A stretch of DNA of 64,000 nt from Mucilaginibacter sp. cycad4 (GCF_034263275.1 NZ_CP139559.1:1302001-1366000), one strand, 5' to 3'. Shown: positions 27,581-37,718, numbered from the stretch's first letter. The notes: generated from the letters alone by a model not told the origin. Translations and numbers: made by a program.

Positions 27581-27703
27581 GTGTGGTAAAGTTTTTTTGT
27601 ATACAGCTAACCATTTAAAAATGAAATAGTTTTATCCATTTTTAAATGATTGCCCACAACGGACTTTATTCATCCGCACATCTGAAATCTGCACATCAAA
27701 TCA

Positions 27704-30700
27704 TTACTCTACCGTTATTTCATCAGCAAAAATGTAAGATTGGCTGCCTTTGTTCTCATGCCAGTCGGGTAGCGGGCCATATTGTTTGGCTATCAGTTTA
27801 ATGTACCGGGTATTGGTATTTAGCGGTGCTGTAAATTCCTGAGTTTGTACGTTAGTATCTTTAATATCAATTTTGGTATTAACGGTGGCAGCCAACTTAT
27901 AGGTTTTACCATCGTTTGATGTCCAGAATTGTACATATTTAGGGAACACAATCCATGCGCGGCTATCCTGCAATGTATTGATGCTGATTTGTTTGATGGG
28001 TTTAACAGTGCCCATATCAACGATACACATAAAATCCTTTCCCTGGTAGCCCTGCCAATTGCCTAAGCGCCAGTTAGTAGTGCCATGCTGTCTATCAATT
28101 AATGATTCATCGCCCTTAGCCGGGTAGTTTGGCAGGTATTTGTTCAGTATAGTTAGCTTAATATCGTTGCGGAGCTTGATGAAACTTGCTTCGTCTATAA
28201 AGCTGCTTTTGCCGTCCTTTATCGCGATAGCTTTCACCGTAATATTGTCGCTGATATTGATAGATTGGGTATAAAGGGCTGAAGCTGTAGTAGGGGCAGA
28301 GCCATCAAGGGTATAATAGATCTTTGCATCGGCGTCCTGGTCTTTGATCTGGATGCTGAAAGGCTGTTTAAAGGACCTGGACGGCGCTATAATGTAAGGA
28401 TTAGGTACGATAAGGTTATCGGTGATCTTTGAAACGGGCTTCTCCAAATCCTGGGTAAAGATCTTATTTGCCAGCCTGCCGGTAAATACTTCAAAATCGC
28501 CGCCTTTGGTAATATCATCGTAGTTGATGAAAAGCTTGCTGTAAACCTTTTTATCAAGGTTCATGCCCTGCAGGTAGATATTGCTGCGGGTAATGCCGGC
28601 GCCGGGGTTAATAATGCTGAATTTTTTGCCGTTTTCAAGGTTGATCACTGCCTTATCAAATTGCGGGATCCCGATCTGGAAATCCTGCTGACCGGGAGCA
28701 ATATTGTAAATCCCTAACGAGCTCATCACATACCAGGCCGACATTTGCCCGCAATCCTCATTACCGGCTAAACCATCGGGTTTGTTGCTGTATTCTTCGC
28801 GCAAAATACGGCTTACATAAAACTGGGTTTTATCCGGCGACTCGGTAAAGTTATATAAGTACGCCATGTGGTGGCTTGGTTCATTACCGTGTGCATATTG
28901 GCCTATCAGGCCTGCAACATCGGGAATGTCGCTGCCACTCAATTTTGATTGGGTGCTGAACAATTCATCGAGTTTGTTTTCAAACGCCTGCTTGCCACCT
29001 ATTTTATCAATCAGGGTTTCAACATCATGCGGTACTAAAAATGAATATTGCCAGGAATTGCCTTCGGTATAATTACCGTTGATCTCTGTGGGGTCGAGAG
29101 GTTCAAGCCAGCCGCCATTTGCACGGGCCTGCATAAAAGTATTCTGGTTGTTGAAAACATTTTTCCAGTATTGTGCCCGCTGAATGTATTGGTTATAATC
29201 ATCGGTTTTGTTGAGCATTTTAGCCATCTGCGCTATACACCAGTCGTCATAGGCATACTCCAACGTTTTAGACACGGACTCATCTTCTTCATCTGATAGA
29301 ACAGCTCCGTTTTTTCGATAGTTATCCAGCCCAAATTGGTTACGGTTTACAGCGGCTTTCATAGCAGTGAATGCTTTTTCGGCGTCAAAATCACGAATCC
29401 CTTTAGCATAGGCATCCACAATAACCGGGATAGCATGATTGCCGATCATGCAATAAGTTTCGGTGCTCGCAAGCGGCCATATCGGTAGCAATCCGCCCTG
29501 ATCATACATCGCAATAAAGCTTTTGATAAAATCGAGCGTACGCTTTCGGTCTATCAAGGTTAGCAGCGGGTTCTCGGCCCTGAAGGTATCCCATAAGGAG
29601 AAAACCGTGTAGTAATCAAAGCCCTGGGCAGTATGAACCTGCTGATCCATGCCACGGTATTGCCCATCCACATCACTGTAAATATTAGGGGCCACCATGC
29701 TATGGTATAAAGCGGTATAAAATATGGTTTGTTTTATTTTAGCATAATCGGGTTGTACTACTTTTTTAGCGGGAGGTGCATAACTGTATGGGCTTGTACC
29801 GCCTACAGCTTGAGTTTGCGAGGATGGGGAAGGAGCACCACCTTCAACCTGGATCTTGTTAAGTTCATGGTTCCAGGCTATTTTGGCTTCTTTCTGAATT
29901 TTTTTGAAGTCGAAATCAGGTACTTCTGCATCCAGGTTTTTTAAAGCACCTTCGGTGCTTACAGAGGAGATACCCACCTTGCTGATTACTTCGCCGGGAT
30001 TATCAAACTGCAAAAACAGCTTTACGTTTTTGCCTTGAACTTTGCTCTGGCCATTTTGTACCTCGTTATTTAAAGCAATACCGTAAGTTTTAAAAGGCTT
30101 TGAAAACTTAGCATAAAAATAAACCTGTTGTTTATCTGCCCACGATTTTGACATACGGAAACCACGCACTTCATGATCGTTTACTACTTCTATCCATGAA
30201 TCCAAAACCTCATCGCGGTGCTGCAGATCGATAATAATGTTTGCCTTATCGGTTGATGGGTAGGTGTAGCGATGAACGCCGGCACGTGTAGTTGTAGTTA
30301 GCTCAACGCCAATATTATATTTATCGAGCAGTGTTTTATAATAGCCTGGTGTTGCACTCTCATTCTTTTTATTGAAGTGCGAGCGGTATTCGGTGTTGTT
30401 AAATTTAGGATCGCCGGTGGTAGGCATAAACAATACATCGCAATAATCGGGTACACCTGTGCCGCTTAAATGTGTATGCGAAAAGCCATAAACCAAACTA
30501 TCGGTATAATGATAACCTGAGCAGCCGTCCCAGCCTTCAAGCCTTGTATCCGGACTAAGCTGCACCATGCCAAAAGGCATCACCGCGCCGGGATAAGTGT
30601 GCCCGTGCCCGCCGGTACCGATAAAGGGATCAACCAGTTGGGCATAGTCCTTATCCTTTTCTTTTTTCTTTTGTGCCGATGAAATGAATGGCAGACCAGC

Positions 30701-30751
30701 TAATAAAGCGATAGATAAAGATGAGCGGAATACGTATTTTACGATTGACAT
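27704..30751 (-). CDS. GH92 glycosidase with chitobiase-like and F5/8 domains
   Basis: A 1015-residue secreted glycoside hydrolase. The start at 30751 gives a signal peptide (MSIVKYVFRSSLSIALLAGLPFIS..A), which the longer ATG at 30784 would spoil. The GH92 core (about 40-760) begins DPFIGTGGHGHTYPGAVMPFGMVQLSPDT and contains GNEDCGQMSAWYVMSSLGIY; family members are Ca-dependent exo-alpha-mannosidases, usually alpha-1,2 or related. Two extra C-terminal modules follow: a chitobiase C-terminal-like element (DADAKIYYTLDGSAPTTASALY) and a discoidin (F5/8 type C) carbohydrate-binding domain (about 905-1015). It would work on host or fungal N-glycans or mannan. Confidence 0.92.
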   Translation of the reverse strand: MSIVKYVFRSSLSIALLAGLPFISSAQKKKEKDKDYAQLVDPFIGTGGHGHTYPGAVMPFGMVQLSPDTRLEGWDGCSGYHYTDSLVYGFSHTHLSGTGVPDYCDVLFMPTTGDPKFNNTEYRSHFNKKNESATPGYYKTLLDKYNIGVELTTTTRAGVHRYTYPSTDKANIIIDLQHRDEVLDSWIEVVNDHEVRGFRMSKSWADKQQVYFYAKFSKPFKTYGIALNNEVQNGQSKVQGKNVKLFLQFDNPGEVISKVGISSVSTEGALKNLDAEVPDFDFKKIQKEAKIAWNHELNKIQVEGGAPSPSSQTQAVGGTSPYSYAPPAKKVVQPDYAKIKQTIFYTALYHSMVAPNIYSDVDGQYRGMDQQVHTAQGFDYYTVFSLWDTFRAENPLLTLIDRKRTLDFIKSFIAMYDQGGLLPIWPLASTETYCMIGNHAIPVIVDAYAKGIRDFDAEKAFTAMKAAVNRNQFGLDNYRKNGAVLSDEEDESVSKTLEYAYDDWCIAQMAKMLNKTDDYNQYIQRAQYWKNVFNNQNTFMQARANGGWLEPLDPTEINGNYTEGNSWQYSFLVPHDVETLIDKIGGKQAFENKLDELFSTQSKLSGSDIPDVAGLIGQYAHGNEPSHHMAYLYNFTESPDKTQFYVSRILREEYSNKPDGLAGNEDCGQMSAWYVMSSLGIYNIAPGQQDFQIGIPQFDKAVINLENGKKFSIINPGAGITRSNIYLQGMNLDKKVYSKLFINYDDITKGGDFEVFTGRLANKIFTQDLEKPVSKITDNLIVPNPYIIAPSRSFKQPFSIQIKDQDADAKIYYTLDGSAPTTASALYTQSINISDNITVKAIAIKDGKSSFIDEASFIKLRNDIKLTILNKYLPNYPAKGDESLIDRQHGTTNWRLGNWQGYQGKDFMCIVDMGTVKPIKQISINTLQDSRAWIVFPKYVQFWTSNDGKTYKLAATVNTKIDIKDTNVQTQEFTAPLNTNTRYIKLIAKQYGPLPDWHENKGSQSYIFADEITVE

Positions 30752-30879
30752 ATTATTTATAGGCGATTCAATTTGAATGAGCACAAATTACACTAATTAC
30801 CATGAATATTTGTTAACAGTAACGGTCACTATTTTATTGCTCAAATGGAAGGCGATGAATAAAGATATTATAATAAACA

Positions 30880-30917
30880 AAAACGTCATTGCGGGGTATT
30901 AAGCAATGACGTTTTTT
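30880..30917 (-). terminator. Terminator of the RND efflux operon
   Basis: AAAACGTCATTGC and GCAATGACGTTTT form a perfect 13-bp stem with a 10-base loop, with T-runs on both sides. It lies 39 bases beyond the stop codon of the pump gene on the reverse strand. The arm shares CGTCATTGCG with the repeat at 61844. Confidence 0.85.
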
Positions 30918-30955
30918 ATTTACTAATTCGATTTAATTCGAAATAATTAGTGTCT

Positions 30956-33900
30956 TTATCCTTTTATCACACCCACCTTTTTCAAAAGCTTGCGGTTTTC
31001 GCGGCGGTGAATTAACCGGTAAACTATGGCGTAAATAACAGGTAGTATCAATAAGGTAAGGATGGTTGATGTAACCAAGCCTCCAATAACAACGATGGCT
31101 AACGGTTTCTGGGTTTCAGAACCGATGCCGGTTGAAACAGCGGCCGGCATCAAACCGATGGCAGCCATCAAAGCAGTCATTACTACCGGGCGTACACGTG
31201 AAATTACACCTTCCATTATGGCTGTGTCAAGCGGCATATGCTCTTCCAGGTTTTTCCTGAATACCGAGATCAGGATCACACCATTCTGGATACACACGCC
31301 AAACAAGGCAATAAAACCGATGCCGGCCGAGATACTGAAGTTTGTACCGGTAATATGCAGGGCCAAAATCCCGCCGATAAGGGCGAAAGGTACATTCAGG
31401 ATCACCAAAAATGCATCTTTTACATTACCAAAGGTGATGAACAAGATCAGGAAGATCACCAGCAGGCAAATAGGCACCACATGTGCAAGGGTTGCTGAGG
31501 CGCGCTGCTGATTTTCAAATTCGCCGGCCCAGGCAAATGAGTAGCCCTGGCCAAGTTTTACGCGGGCGTTAACTTTTTGCTGTGCTTCGGCTATGGTACT
31601 GCCCAAATCGCGGCCGCGGATGGAAAACTTCACAGCGATATAACGCATATTATTATCGCGATAAATAAAGGCGGGTCCTGTAGTGGTTTTGATCGATGCT
31701 ATCTCTTTAATGGCAATTTTTGCACCGTTAAGGGTAGGCACCATCAGATTTTCGATCTTATCCTGGGTATCTCTGAATTGCTTTTGATAACGGATCCGTA
31801 CATCAAAATGGCGTTCGCCTTCGTAAAGTTCGGTGGCAGCCTTACCGCCTATAGCCATTTCTATAACAGAGTTGGCATCGGCTGTTGAAACACCATACAA
31901 GGCCATTTTACGCTGATCAAGCTCTATCCTGAACTCCGGCTGGCCGAGGTTGCGCAATACGCCCAAGTCCTCAACACCCTGAACGGTTTTCAGAATACTC
32001 AGTACGCTGTCTGCCTTATGGTCAAGAGTATCAAAGTCGGGGCCGAAGATCTTAACGGCCAACGAGGCATTCACGCCGGCAACAGCCTCGTCAACGTTGT
32101 CACGAATGGGTTGCGAATAATTAAATACAGCTCCGGGTATTTTGGTTAGCTGTGCATCCATCTGGGCTATCAGTTCATCTTCGGATAATCCTTTGCGCCA
32201 TTCCTTTTTATTTTTTAAGTCTACCTGGATCTGCACGTTGAAAAAACCTTTTGGATCCGTACCATCGTTAGTTCGACCCACCTGGGCAAGCGTTTGTTTT
32301 ACCTCGGGGAATTTTTCGAGGATCTGCATCATTTTTTGATTGATGCTTTCAGCTTCAGATAAGGAGACGCTCATCGGCAGTTCGGCCTCAACCCAAAGCG
32401 CTCCTTCATTAAGATCGGGCAAAAATTCCGATCCCAAAAACCTGAATGAGAAAAATGTTACCGTCATAAAGGCCACAGCAACAATAAGGCTCAGTTTTTG
32501 GTTTTTATAGGTGAACCCAAACATTTTACGGATGCCATTTTCAAAAAACAAAACAACCGGGTTGTGTTTTTCTTTTACGTTTTTGCTTAATAAAATACTT
32601 GACAGGGCCGGTACAAGTGTTAAGGTAAAAATGAGTGCCCCAAGCAAAGCAAAACCAAGGGTATAAGCCAATGGAGAGAACATTTTACCTTCCACTTTTT
32701 GGAAAGCGAAGATGGGCACCAAACAGGTAATGATAATGAGTTTGGAGAAGAAGATAGCTTTACCCATTTCGGCGCCTACATTTTTAAACAGGCCCAGTTT
32801 GGCAAGGCCATTAAATTTTTGCATGCCTACTTCTTTGGCCCGGTGGTCAAGCGCTACAAAGATCCCCTCAACCATCACCACGGCACCATCTATGATGATA
32901 CCAAAGTCAACCGCACCCATGGATAGCAGGTTGGCGCTCATACCCTTTATGCGCATGCATATAAAGGCAAACAGCAGTGCCAGCGGGATGATGATAACCA
33001 CGGTAAGCGTAGTGCGCCAGTCGGCCATGAACAATAACACGATTACAGTTACCAGTACGATACCTTCCAACAGGTTATGGATCACTGTTTCGGTACAAAA
33101 ATCCATCAGGTTGGTACGGTCATAAAAGGTATCAATTTTAACATCCCTGGGCAGGATGTTATCATTGAGGTCTTTAACCTTATCGCGGATGCGGCTCAAT
33201 ACCTCGGCGGGGTTTTCGCCCTTGCGCATTACAATAATGCCTTCAATAACATCCTTCTGCCTGTCACGGCTCACCTGGCCAAGGCGCGGCAGCCCGCTTT
33301 CCTTAACATCTGCAATGTCACGGGCCAGGATAGGCACGTTATTTACATTTTTAATGATGATATTCTGGATCTCTTCAATATTATTGATCAAACCAATACC
33401 GCGAACCACATAAGCCTGATCGTTTTTTTCAATTACATCGCCGCCTACGTTAATGTTACTGCGGTTAATGGCATTGTAAACATCGAGCGAGGTAAGCTCA
33501 TATTTGCGCAACAACGAGGGGTTAACACTAACCTCGTATGTTTTTTCTTCTCCGCCAAAGCTGTTTACGTCGGCTACGCCGGGTACTGATTTAAACTGGC
33601 GGTCGAGGATCCAATCCTGGATAGCTGTAAGCTCATGGATAGATTTGGTATGGCTTTTTAAGGTATAGCGATAAATTTCGCCTGTAGGCCCGTAAGGTGG
33701 TTCAACTTCAGGTTTTACACCATCGGGCAGGTCGGCATTGCCCAGGCGGCTTAATACCTGCTGCCGGGCAAAGGCGTCATCTACGTCATCGTCAAAAATG
33801 ATACGTACGTACGATAAACCAAAGGCCGAGGTGGTACGAAGATTAGCCTTTTTTTGTACCGAATTTAAAACGGTCTCCATGGGGATGGTGATCATTTTTT

Positions 33901-34093
33901 CAACTTCTTCGGCACTGCGGCCCGGCCATTGGGCTATAATGATGATCTGGGTATTGGTAACATCCGGAAATGTTTCAATAGGAGTGTTAGTATAGCTCCA
34001 TACGCCAATCACGGCCAAAACTGCTGTCATGAAAAACACGAAGTAGCGGTGCCTTAGCGAGAAGTATATGATGTTTTTAATGAATTTGTTCAT
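30956..34093 (-). CDS. czcA: Heavy-metal RND efflux pump, CzcA-type
   Basis: A 1045-residue inner-membrane RND transporter of the HME family, with 12 membrane helices. The N-terminus has FSLRHRYFVF and the periplasmic entry has TFPDVTNTQI. The helix-4 motif DFGIIIDGAVVMVE places acids at D396, D402 and E409; the same D-x5-D-x6-E spacing defines Zn/Co/Cd pumps of the CzcA type, and differs from the AVGAMVDAAIVMIE form of CusA. It exports divalent metals, driven by protons, through the adaptor and TolC partners encoded upstream. The operon is tolC-adaptor-pump. Confidence 0.93.
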   Translation of the reverse strand: MNKFIKNIIYFSLRHRYFVFFMTAVLAVIGVWSYTNTPIETFPDVTNTQIIIIAQWPGRSAEEVEKMITIPMETVLNSVQKKANLRTTSAFGLSYVRIIFDDDVDDAFARQQVLSRLGNADLPDGVKPEVEPPYGPTGEIYRYTLKSHTKSIHELTAIQDWILDRQFKSVPGVADVNSFGGEEKTYEVSVNPSLLRKYELTSLDVYNAINRSNINVGGDVIEKNDQAYVVRGIGLINNIEEIQNIIIKNVNNVPILARDIADVKESGLPRLGQVSRDRQKDVIEGIIVMRKGENPAEVLSRIRDKVKDLNDNILPRDVKIDTFYDRTNLMDFCTETVIHNLLEGIVLVTVIVLLFMADWRTTLTVVIIIPLALLFAFICMRIKGMSANLLSMGAVDFGIIIDGAVVMVEGIFVALDHRAKEVGMQKFNGLAKLGLFKNVGAEMGKAIFFSKLIIITCLVPIFAFQKVEGKMFSPLAYTLGFALLGALIFTLTLVPALSSILLSKNVKEKHNPVVLFFENGIRKMFGFTYKNQKLSLIVAVAFMTVTFFSFRFLGSEFLPDLNEGALWVEAELPMSVSLSEAESINQKMMQILEKFPEVKQTLAQVGRTNDGTDPKGFFNVQIQVDLKNKKEWRKGLSEDELIAQMDAQLTKIPGAVFNYSQPIRDNVDEAVAGVNASLAVKIFGPDFDTLDHKADSVLSILKTVQGVEDLGVLRNLGQPEFRIELDQRKMALYGVSTADANSVIEMAIGGKAATELYEGERHFDVRIRYQKQFRDTQDKIENLMVPTLNGAKIAIKEIASIKTTTGPAFIYRDNNMRYIAVKFSIRGRDLGSTIAEAQQKVNARVKLGQGYSFAWAGEFENQQRASATLAHVVPICLLVIFLILFITFGNVKDAFLVILNVPFALIGGILALHITGTNFSISAGIGFIALFGVCIQNGVILISVFRKNLEEHMPLDTAIMEGVISRVRPVVMTALMAAIGLMPAAVSTGIGSETQKPLAIVVIGGLVTSTILTLLILPVIYAIVYRLIHRRENRKLLKKVGVIKG

Positions 34094-34169
34094 TGTTTGA
34101 TCAGTATTGAGTTTCAGGTTAATTTGTCAGCCTAATGCAGTGTCTGTGTTTCTGCATAACACTAACTAA

Positions 34170-35270
34170 TTAATCGCCGGCAAGGGCGTCATATAACAGC
34201 AACTGGTTTTTGGATATCACCTTATCGCCCGGTTTTAAACCCGATGCGATATAGCTGGTATCTTCAACCGTTTTAATTACGCTAACCTCGCGCAGTTTGA
34301 GATCGCATTTATCATTGTAGATCACTACAAAATTTCTGCTGTTATCAAAAACCACAGCCTTGGCAGGTACTGATACCGATTGCGCTTTATCCGTATTGGT
34401 GATTACCACATTGGTAAACATTTCGGGTTTAAGCAGCATGCCTTCGTTCGGTAATACAATCTTGATCTTCATTACTTTGTTATCGGGATCTAAAACAGAA
34501 CTTATGGCATCAACCTTGCCGGTAAAAACTTTATCCGGATAAGCAACTGTGGTAATCTTTGCTGTATAGCCCGCTTTTACTTTAGAGATATCCGATTCAA
34601 ATACGTTGGCCCAGATCCAAACATCCTTCATGTTTGATATGGTGAACATGGCATTATTGTTATCCGGGCGGATAAAACTGCCTGCAGTAATGTTCTTTTC
34701 AACTATATAGCCGCTTTCGGGTGCTTTGATCACCAGCGTGCCGCCCGGGCTTGTATTGCCGCCCCCGTTAATGCTGATCTGCTCTTTTACCTTACTGTAG
34801 GCAGCTTCGGCCTTGTTATAATTCTCTTTAGCCTCCGTATAATCGCGCTCACTCGAGATGCCGTTTTTGTACAGGTATTCGGCCTGTTCCAACTGACGTT
34901 TGGCGATGGATACGTCGGCTTTTGATGAGGCAAGGTCGGTATAGTTACCCGCTACATCGGCGCTGCGCACTATAGCCAGGGTTTGCCCTTTGCTAACTTT
35001 ATCGCCAAGGGATACTTTAACGTCAAGAACCTGCCCGCCCGAAAACGGGAATACCTTTATAACTGCATTGTCGTCATATGAAACCTCGCCCGAAAGGCTC
35101 AGTTCGTTTTTTATGGTTGTGGTTTTGGCGGTGTCGATTGTGATCATACGGGCCATCGAGTCGCTGACACAAACCTGTTTATTTTCGGTTACAGGTGGTG
35201 TTTTGCCTTTGCAGGCAGCAAGCAATAGTAAAGCTGAGATGCCGGAAAACAGCGTTTCTCTTTTCATCAT
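34170..35270 (-). CDS. czcB: RND efflux periplasmic adaptor (membrane fusion protein)
   Basis: A 366-residue lipoprotein (lipobox LLAAC at about residue 20) links the pump to TolC. It shows a barrel-sandwich lipoyl-like domain (VFPFSGGQVLDVKVSLGDKVSKGQ and VIKAPESGYIVEKNITAGSFI), an alpha-hairpin (DLASSKADVSIAKRQLEQAEYLY), and a C-terminal beta-barrel/MP domain. The gene starts 20 bases after the tolC stop and ends 76 bases before the pump start, so all three are one operon. Confidence 0.93.
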   Translation of the reverse strand: MMKRETLFSGISALLLLAACKGKTPPVTENKQVCVSDSMARMITIDTAKTTTIKNELSLSGEVSYDDNAVIKVFPFSGGQVLDVKVSLGDKVSKGQTLAIVRSADVAGNYTDLASSKADVSIAKRQLEQAEYLYKNGISSERDYTEAKENYNKAEAAYSKVKEQISINGGGNTSPGGTLVIKAPESGYIVEKNITAGSFIRPDNNNAMFTISNMKDVWIWANVFESDISKVKAGYTAKITTVAYPDKVFTGKVDAISSVLDPDNKVMKIKIVLPNEGMLLKPEMFTNVVITNTDKAQSVSVPAKAVVFDNSRNFVVIYNDKCDLKLREVSVIKTVEDTSYIASGLKPGDKVISKNQLLLYDALAGD

Positions 35271-35290
35271 AGTAATTTTTAAGGAATTTG

Positions 35291-36565
35291 TCAGGATTTA
35301 ATTATAGTAGTGCCGGTAGCAAAGTTGAGATCGGCAATAGCTTTTTGAAGGTTATATTGCTGCTGCAGGATCTTAAGCTTGGTATCTTTGTAGGTATCAA
35401 AAAAGTCAACAAACTCAACCAGGCTTATCTGCCTTTGCTGAAAGCTTTTGAGCATGCTGCTAAACAATTTATCATATTGTTCATTAAAGGCCACCTGCTG
35501 CGTTGAAAACAGCTGCTGATTTAATTTATACTGATTAACGGCTGCTACAACATCATTTTTTAACTGGAACTCACTTTGTTTTAAAGTGCTTTCCTGGCTT
35601 TTGATATTGTACCGTGCCGATTTGATGTTGCCCTGGTTACGGTTGAACAATGGCAGGGGCAAACCAATCTGTAAACCATAGTAATGCGGCGCATAACTAC
35701 TGTTTTGATCATATGCAACACCAATGGTTACATCAGGCACAGCCAACGCCTTTTGATAAGCAAGGTTATGGGTAGCCGAATTTAACTGATACTGGTTTGA
35801 CAGGTAATCGGGCCGGTTGGCCAGGGCCTGGTTAATAAGCGACTGCAAATCAAGATCGACATTTTCAGCAGGCTTGTCATTGATAACAGGCTGGATGAAT
35901 ACCGTTTCTTTAGTTTGCAGCAACGTTTTAAGCTCTGTTTGCAGATCATTGATCTGGCGGTTGTTCTCAACCATGTCGTTCTGCAAGCCAAATAGCAATG
36001 CTTTCAGGCGGATGAGGTCCTTCATGGAGGTGTTACCCGCATCATATGATTTTTGGATGGCATTAACCAGGCTGGTAGCAGAGCTAACCTCGTTTTGATA
36101 AACAAACTGCTGTGCGTTAAGTGTAGCAAGCTGGCTAAAATCAAGCTGAAGGTTGTATTTCAGGTTGCGCATCAGATCGTTAAAAGCGGCTTCCTGGACT
36201 TTTGCATCGTCTTCGGCTACTCTAACTTGCTTGCCGCGCTTTCCTGCGGTTGCAAACACCTGGCTTAGCTGAACAAATATCTGTCCGCCGCCATTGGAGT
36301 GGTTGAAAAATTTATTAGTGCTGCCGTCATGGATATTCTGATCGGTGCTCAGCGTGGGGTTATCCCATAATTTAGCTTGTTGAATGAGCGCTTTCGAGGC
36401 ATCAACGTTATACTTTTGGGCAAGCAGGCTAAGGTTATTTTCAATGAATTGCTTTTCAGCATCCTGGAAATTGATCTTTAATGTATCTGTCTGAGCTTCG
36501 GCCTTTTGGGTTAATAAACTAAAAAACAGTGGGGATATAAATAGCAGGGATTTTATAGTACGCAT
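35291..36565 (-). CDS. TolC-family outer-membrane efflux protein
   Basis: A 424-residue outer-membrane channel with a signal peptide (MRTIKSLLFISPLFFSLLTQKAEAQ). Two OEP repeats form long coiled helices (about 30-220 and 225-420). I use the start at 36565 because the upstream sequence AGAAGGAAAC is a good ribosome site; a longer ATG at 36592 gives a poor signal. It is the first gene of the metal-efflux operon. Members of this type pair with CzcB/CzcA-like partners. Confidence 0.9.
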   Translation of the reverse strand: MRTIKSLLFISPLFFSLLTQKAEAQTDTLKINFQDAEKQFIENNLSLLAQKYNVDASKALIQQAKLWDNPTLSTDQNIHDGSTNKFFNHSNGGGQIFVQLSQVFATAGKRGKQVRVAEDDAKVQEAAFNDLMRNLKYNLQLDFSQLATLNAQQFVYQNEVSSATSLVNAIQKSYDAGNTSMKDLIRLKALLFGLQNDMVENNRQINDLQTELKTLLQTKETVFIQPVINDKPAENVDLDLQSLINQALANRPDYLSNQYQLNSATHNLAYQKALAVPDVTIGVAYDQNSSYAPHYYGLQIGLPLPLFNRNQGNIKSARYNIKSQESTLKQSEFQLKNDVVAAVNQYKLNQQLFSTQQVAFNEQYDKLFSSMLKSFQQRQISLVEFVDFFDTYKDTKLKILQQQYNLQKAIADLNFATGTTIIKS

Positions 36566-36664
36566 GTTTCCTTCTTCAATTCTACAGTACAAAACTTCAA
36601 AACGGTTATGAATTTTGTATGAAGTGAAGGAAAAACTAATGGTAGAAAGGGAACCCTGATTTTG

Positions 36665-36758
36665 TCTGAACCTGGATTTATAGGATTAGTAGGATTTTCT
36701 CATCATGTTGAAAGAAAAATCTGTAAATCCCGAAAGTCCCCCCAAATCCTGGTTCAGA
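36665..36758. repeat. Imperfect inverted repeat at the end of the omega-amidase gene
   Basis: The left arm TCTGAACCTGGATTT (36665-36679) pairs with AAATCCTGGTTCAGA (36744-36758) at 14 of 15 positions. The element contains GATTAGTAGGATTTT, also found at 38990. Its right arm includes the stop codon of the omega-amidase gene. Confidence 0.8.
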
Positions 36759-37539
36759 GATTTATTTCAAAATCATCCGCATCTTTCAAAAAGGGGAGTG
36801 CACGGCGCACTTTTTCAACCTCATCGCCTATGATACTGAAAGTGTAAAGGTCTTCTTCATCGCGTTTGTAGTAAACTACCTTGCCGTTAGGATCGATACA
36901 GGTAGAGTCGCCACTATGGTAAATTTCGTTTCCATCGTGGCCTACCCGGTTAACTGCTATTACATAAGATTGATTTTCAACCGCGCGCGCAGGTATCAGC
37001 GTACGCCAGTGGGCTGCCCTGCGCTCGGGCCAGTTGGCTACTACAATGAGCAGGTCATAAGGGTTTTCTTCAATATTGCGCAACCACACCGGGAAACGCA
37101 GGTCGTAACAGATCACCGGGCAAATTTTCCAGCCATTAAGCTCAACAAAAAGTTTTTTGGTGCCGGCGGTGTAAGTATTGTGTTCGCTGCCCAGTGCAAA
37201 CAGATGGCGTTTATCATAGTGTTCATGAGTGCCATCAGGGCGCATCCATATTAAGCGGTTATAGTATTTGCCGCTTTCTTCAATAATGATGCTTCCGGTT
37301 ATCACGCAATCGTACTGCCGGGCAGTTTTTTCCATCCATTGCATGGTTTTACCATTCATGGGTTCAGCAAGTTCGGCAACGTTCATAGTAAAGCCGGTGC
37401 TGAACATTTCGGGCAGTATAATGAGGTCTGTTTTTTCGCGGATCCCTCCCGATAGCCTGAGGGTAATATTCTGAAGATTTTTATCGGTATTTTCCCAAAA
37501 AAGGTAGCCTTGAAAAACAGTAATTTTAAGATTCTCCAT
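36754..37539 (-). CDS. Omega-amidase (YafV-like, nitrilase superfamily)
   Basis: A 261-residue carbon-nitrogen hydrolase. The catalytic triad is Glu44 (IILPEMFSTGF), Lys110 (HYDKRHLF) and Cys144 (PVICYDLRFPVW). These, with NWPERRAAHWRTLIPARAVENQSY, match the YafV/Nit2 branch that hydrolyses the amide of alpha-ketoglutaramate or alpha-ketosuccinamate. A gene for a YbdL-like glutamine/methionine aminotransferase lies directly upstream on the same strand, which produces those keto acids, so this pair probably forms the transaminase-omega-amidase route. Confidence 0.9.
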   Translation of the reverse strand: MENLKITVFQGYLFWENTDKNLQNITLRLSGGIREKTDLIILPEMFSTGFTMNVAELAEPMNGKTMQWMEKTARQYDCVITGSIIIEESGKYYNRLIWMRPDGTHEHYDKRHLFALGSEHNTYTAGTKKLFVELNGWKICPVICYDLRFPVWLRNIEENPYDLLIVVANWPERRAAHWRTLIPARAVENQSYVIAVNRVGHDGNEIYHSGDSTCIDPNGKVVYYKRDEEDLYTFSIIGDEVEKVRRALPFLKDADDFEINL

Positions 37540-37546
37540 AATATTT

Positions 37547-37706
37547 GGTTCATAGTTTATGGATCATGGTTCATGGCAAAAAATGCATGACGATTGGTTG
37601 ATCCATACGGATAAAACTTATACGATTTGACTACGATCCATGAACTATGGACCATGATCCAAAATCAAACTTAAATGATCTGGCTATGATCCATTAACTA
37701 TGAACC
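37547..37706. repeat. Cluster of GGTTCATAG-type inverted repeats
   Basis: Arms 37547-37567 and 37686-37706 pair at 20 of 21 positions. A third copy of the same motif family, GATCCATGAACTATGGACC, lies between them at 37635-37660. The region separates the aminotransferase and omega-amidase genes. Confidence 0.75.
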
Positions 37707-37718
37707 ATTAACCAAAAA

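Noticed and set aside
31062..31511. Long forward open frame inside the CzcA-type gene
   Set aside because: It lies antisense to the pump's membrane segments, whose codon bias creates long open complementary frames.
37547..37706. Possible CRISPR array from repeated GATCCAT/ATGAACC motifs
   Set aside because: The copies are inverted and unevenly spaced, with no uniform spacers and no cas genes nearby.
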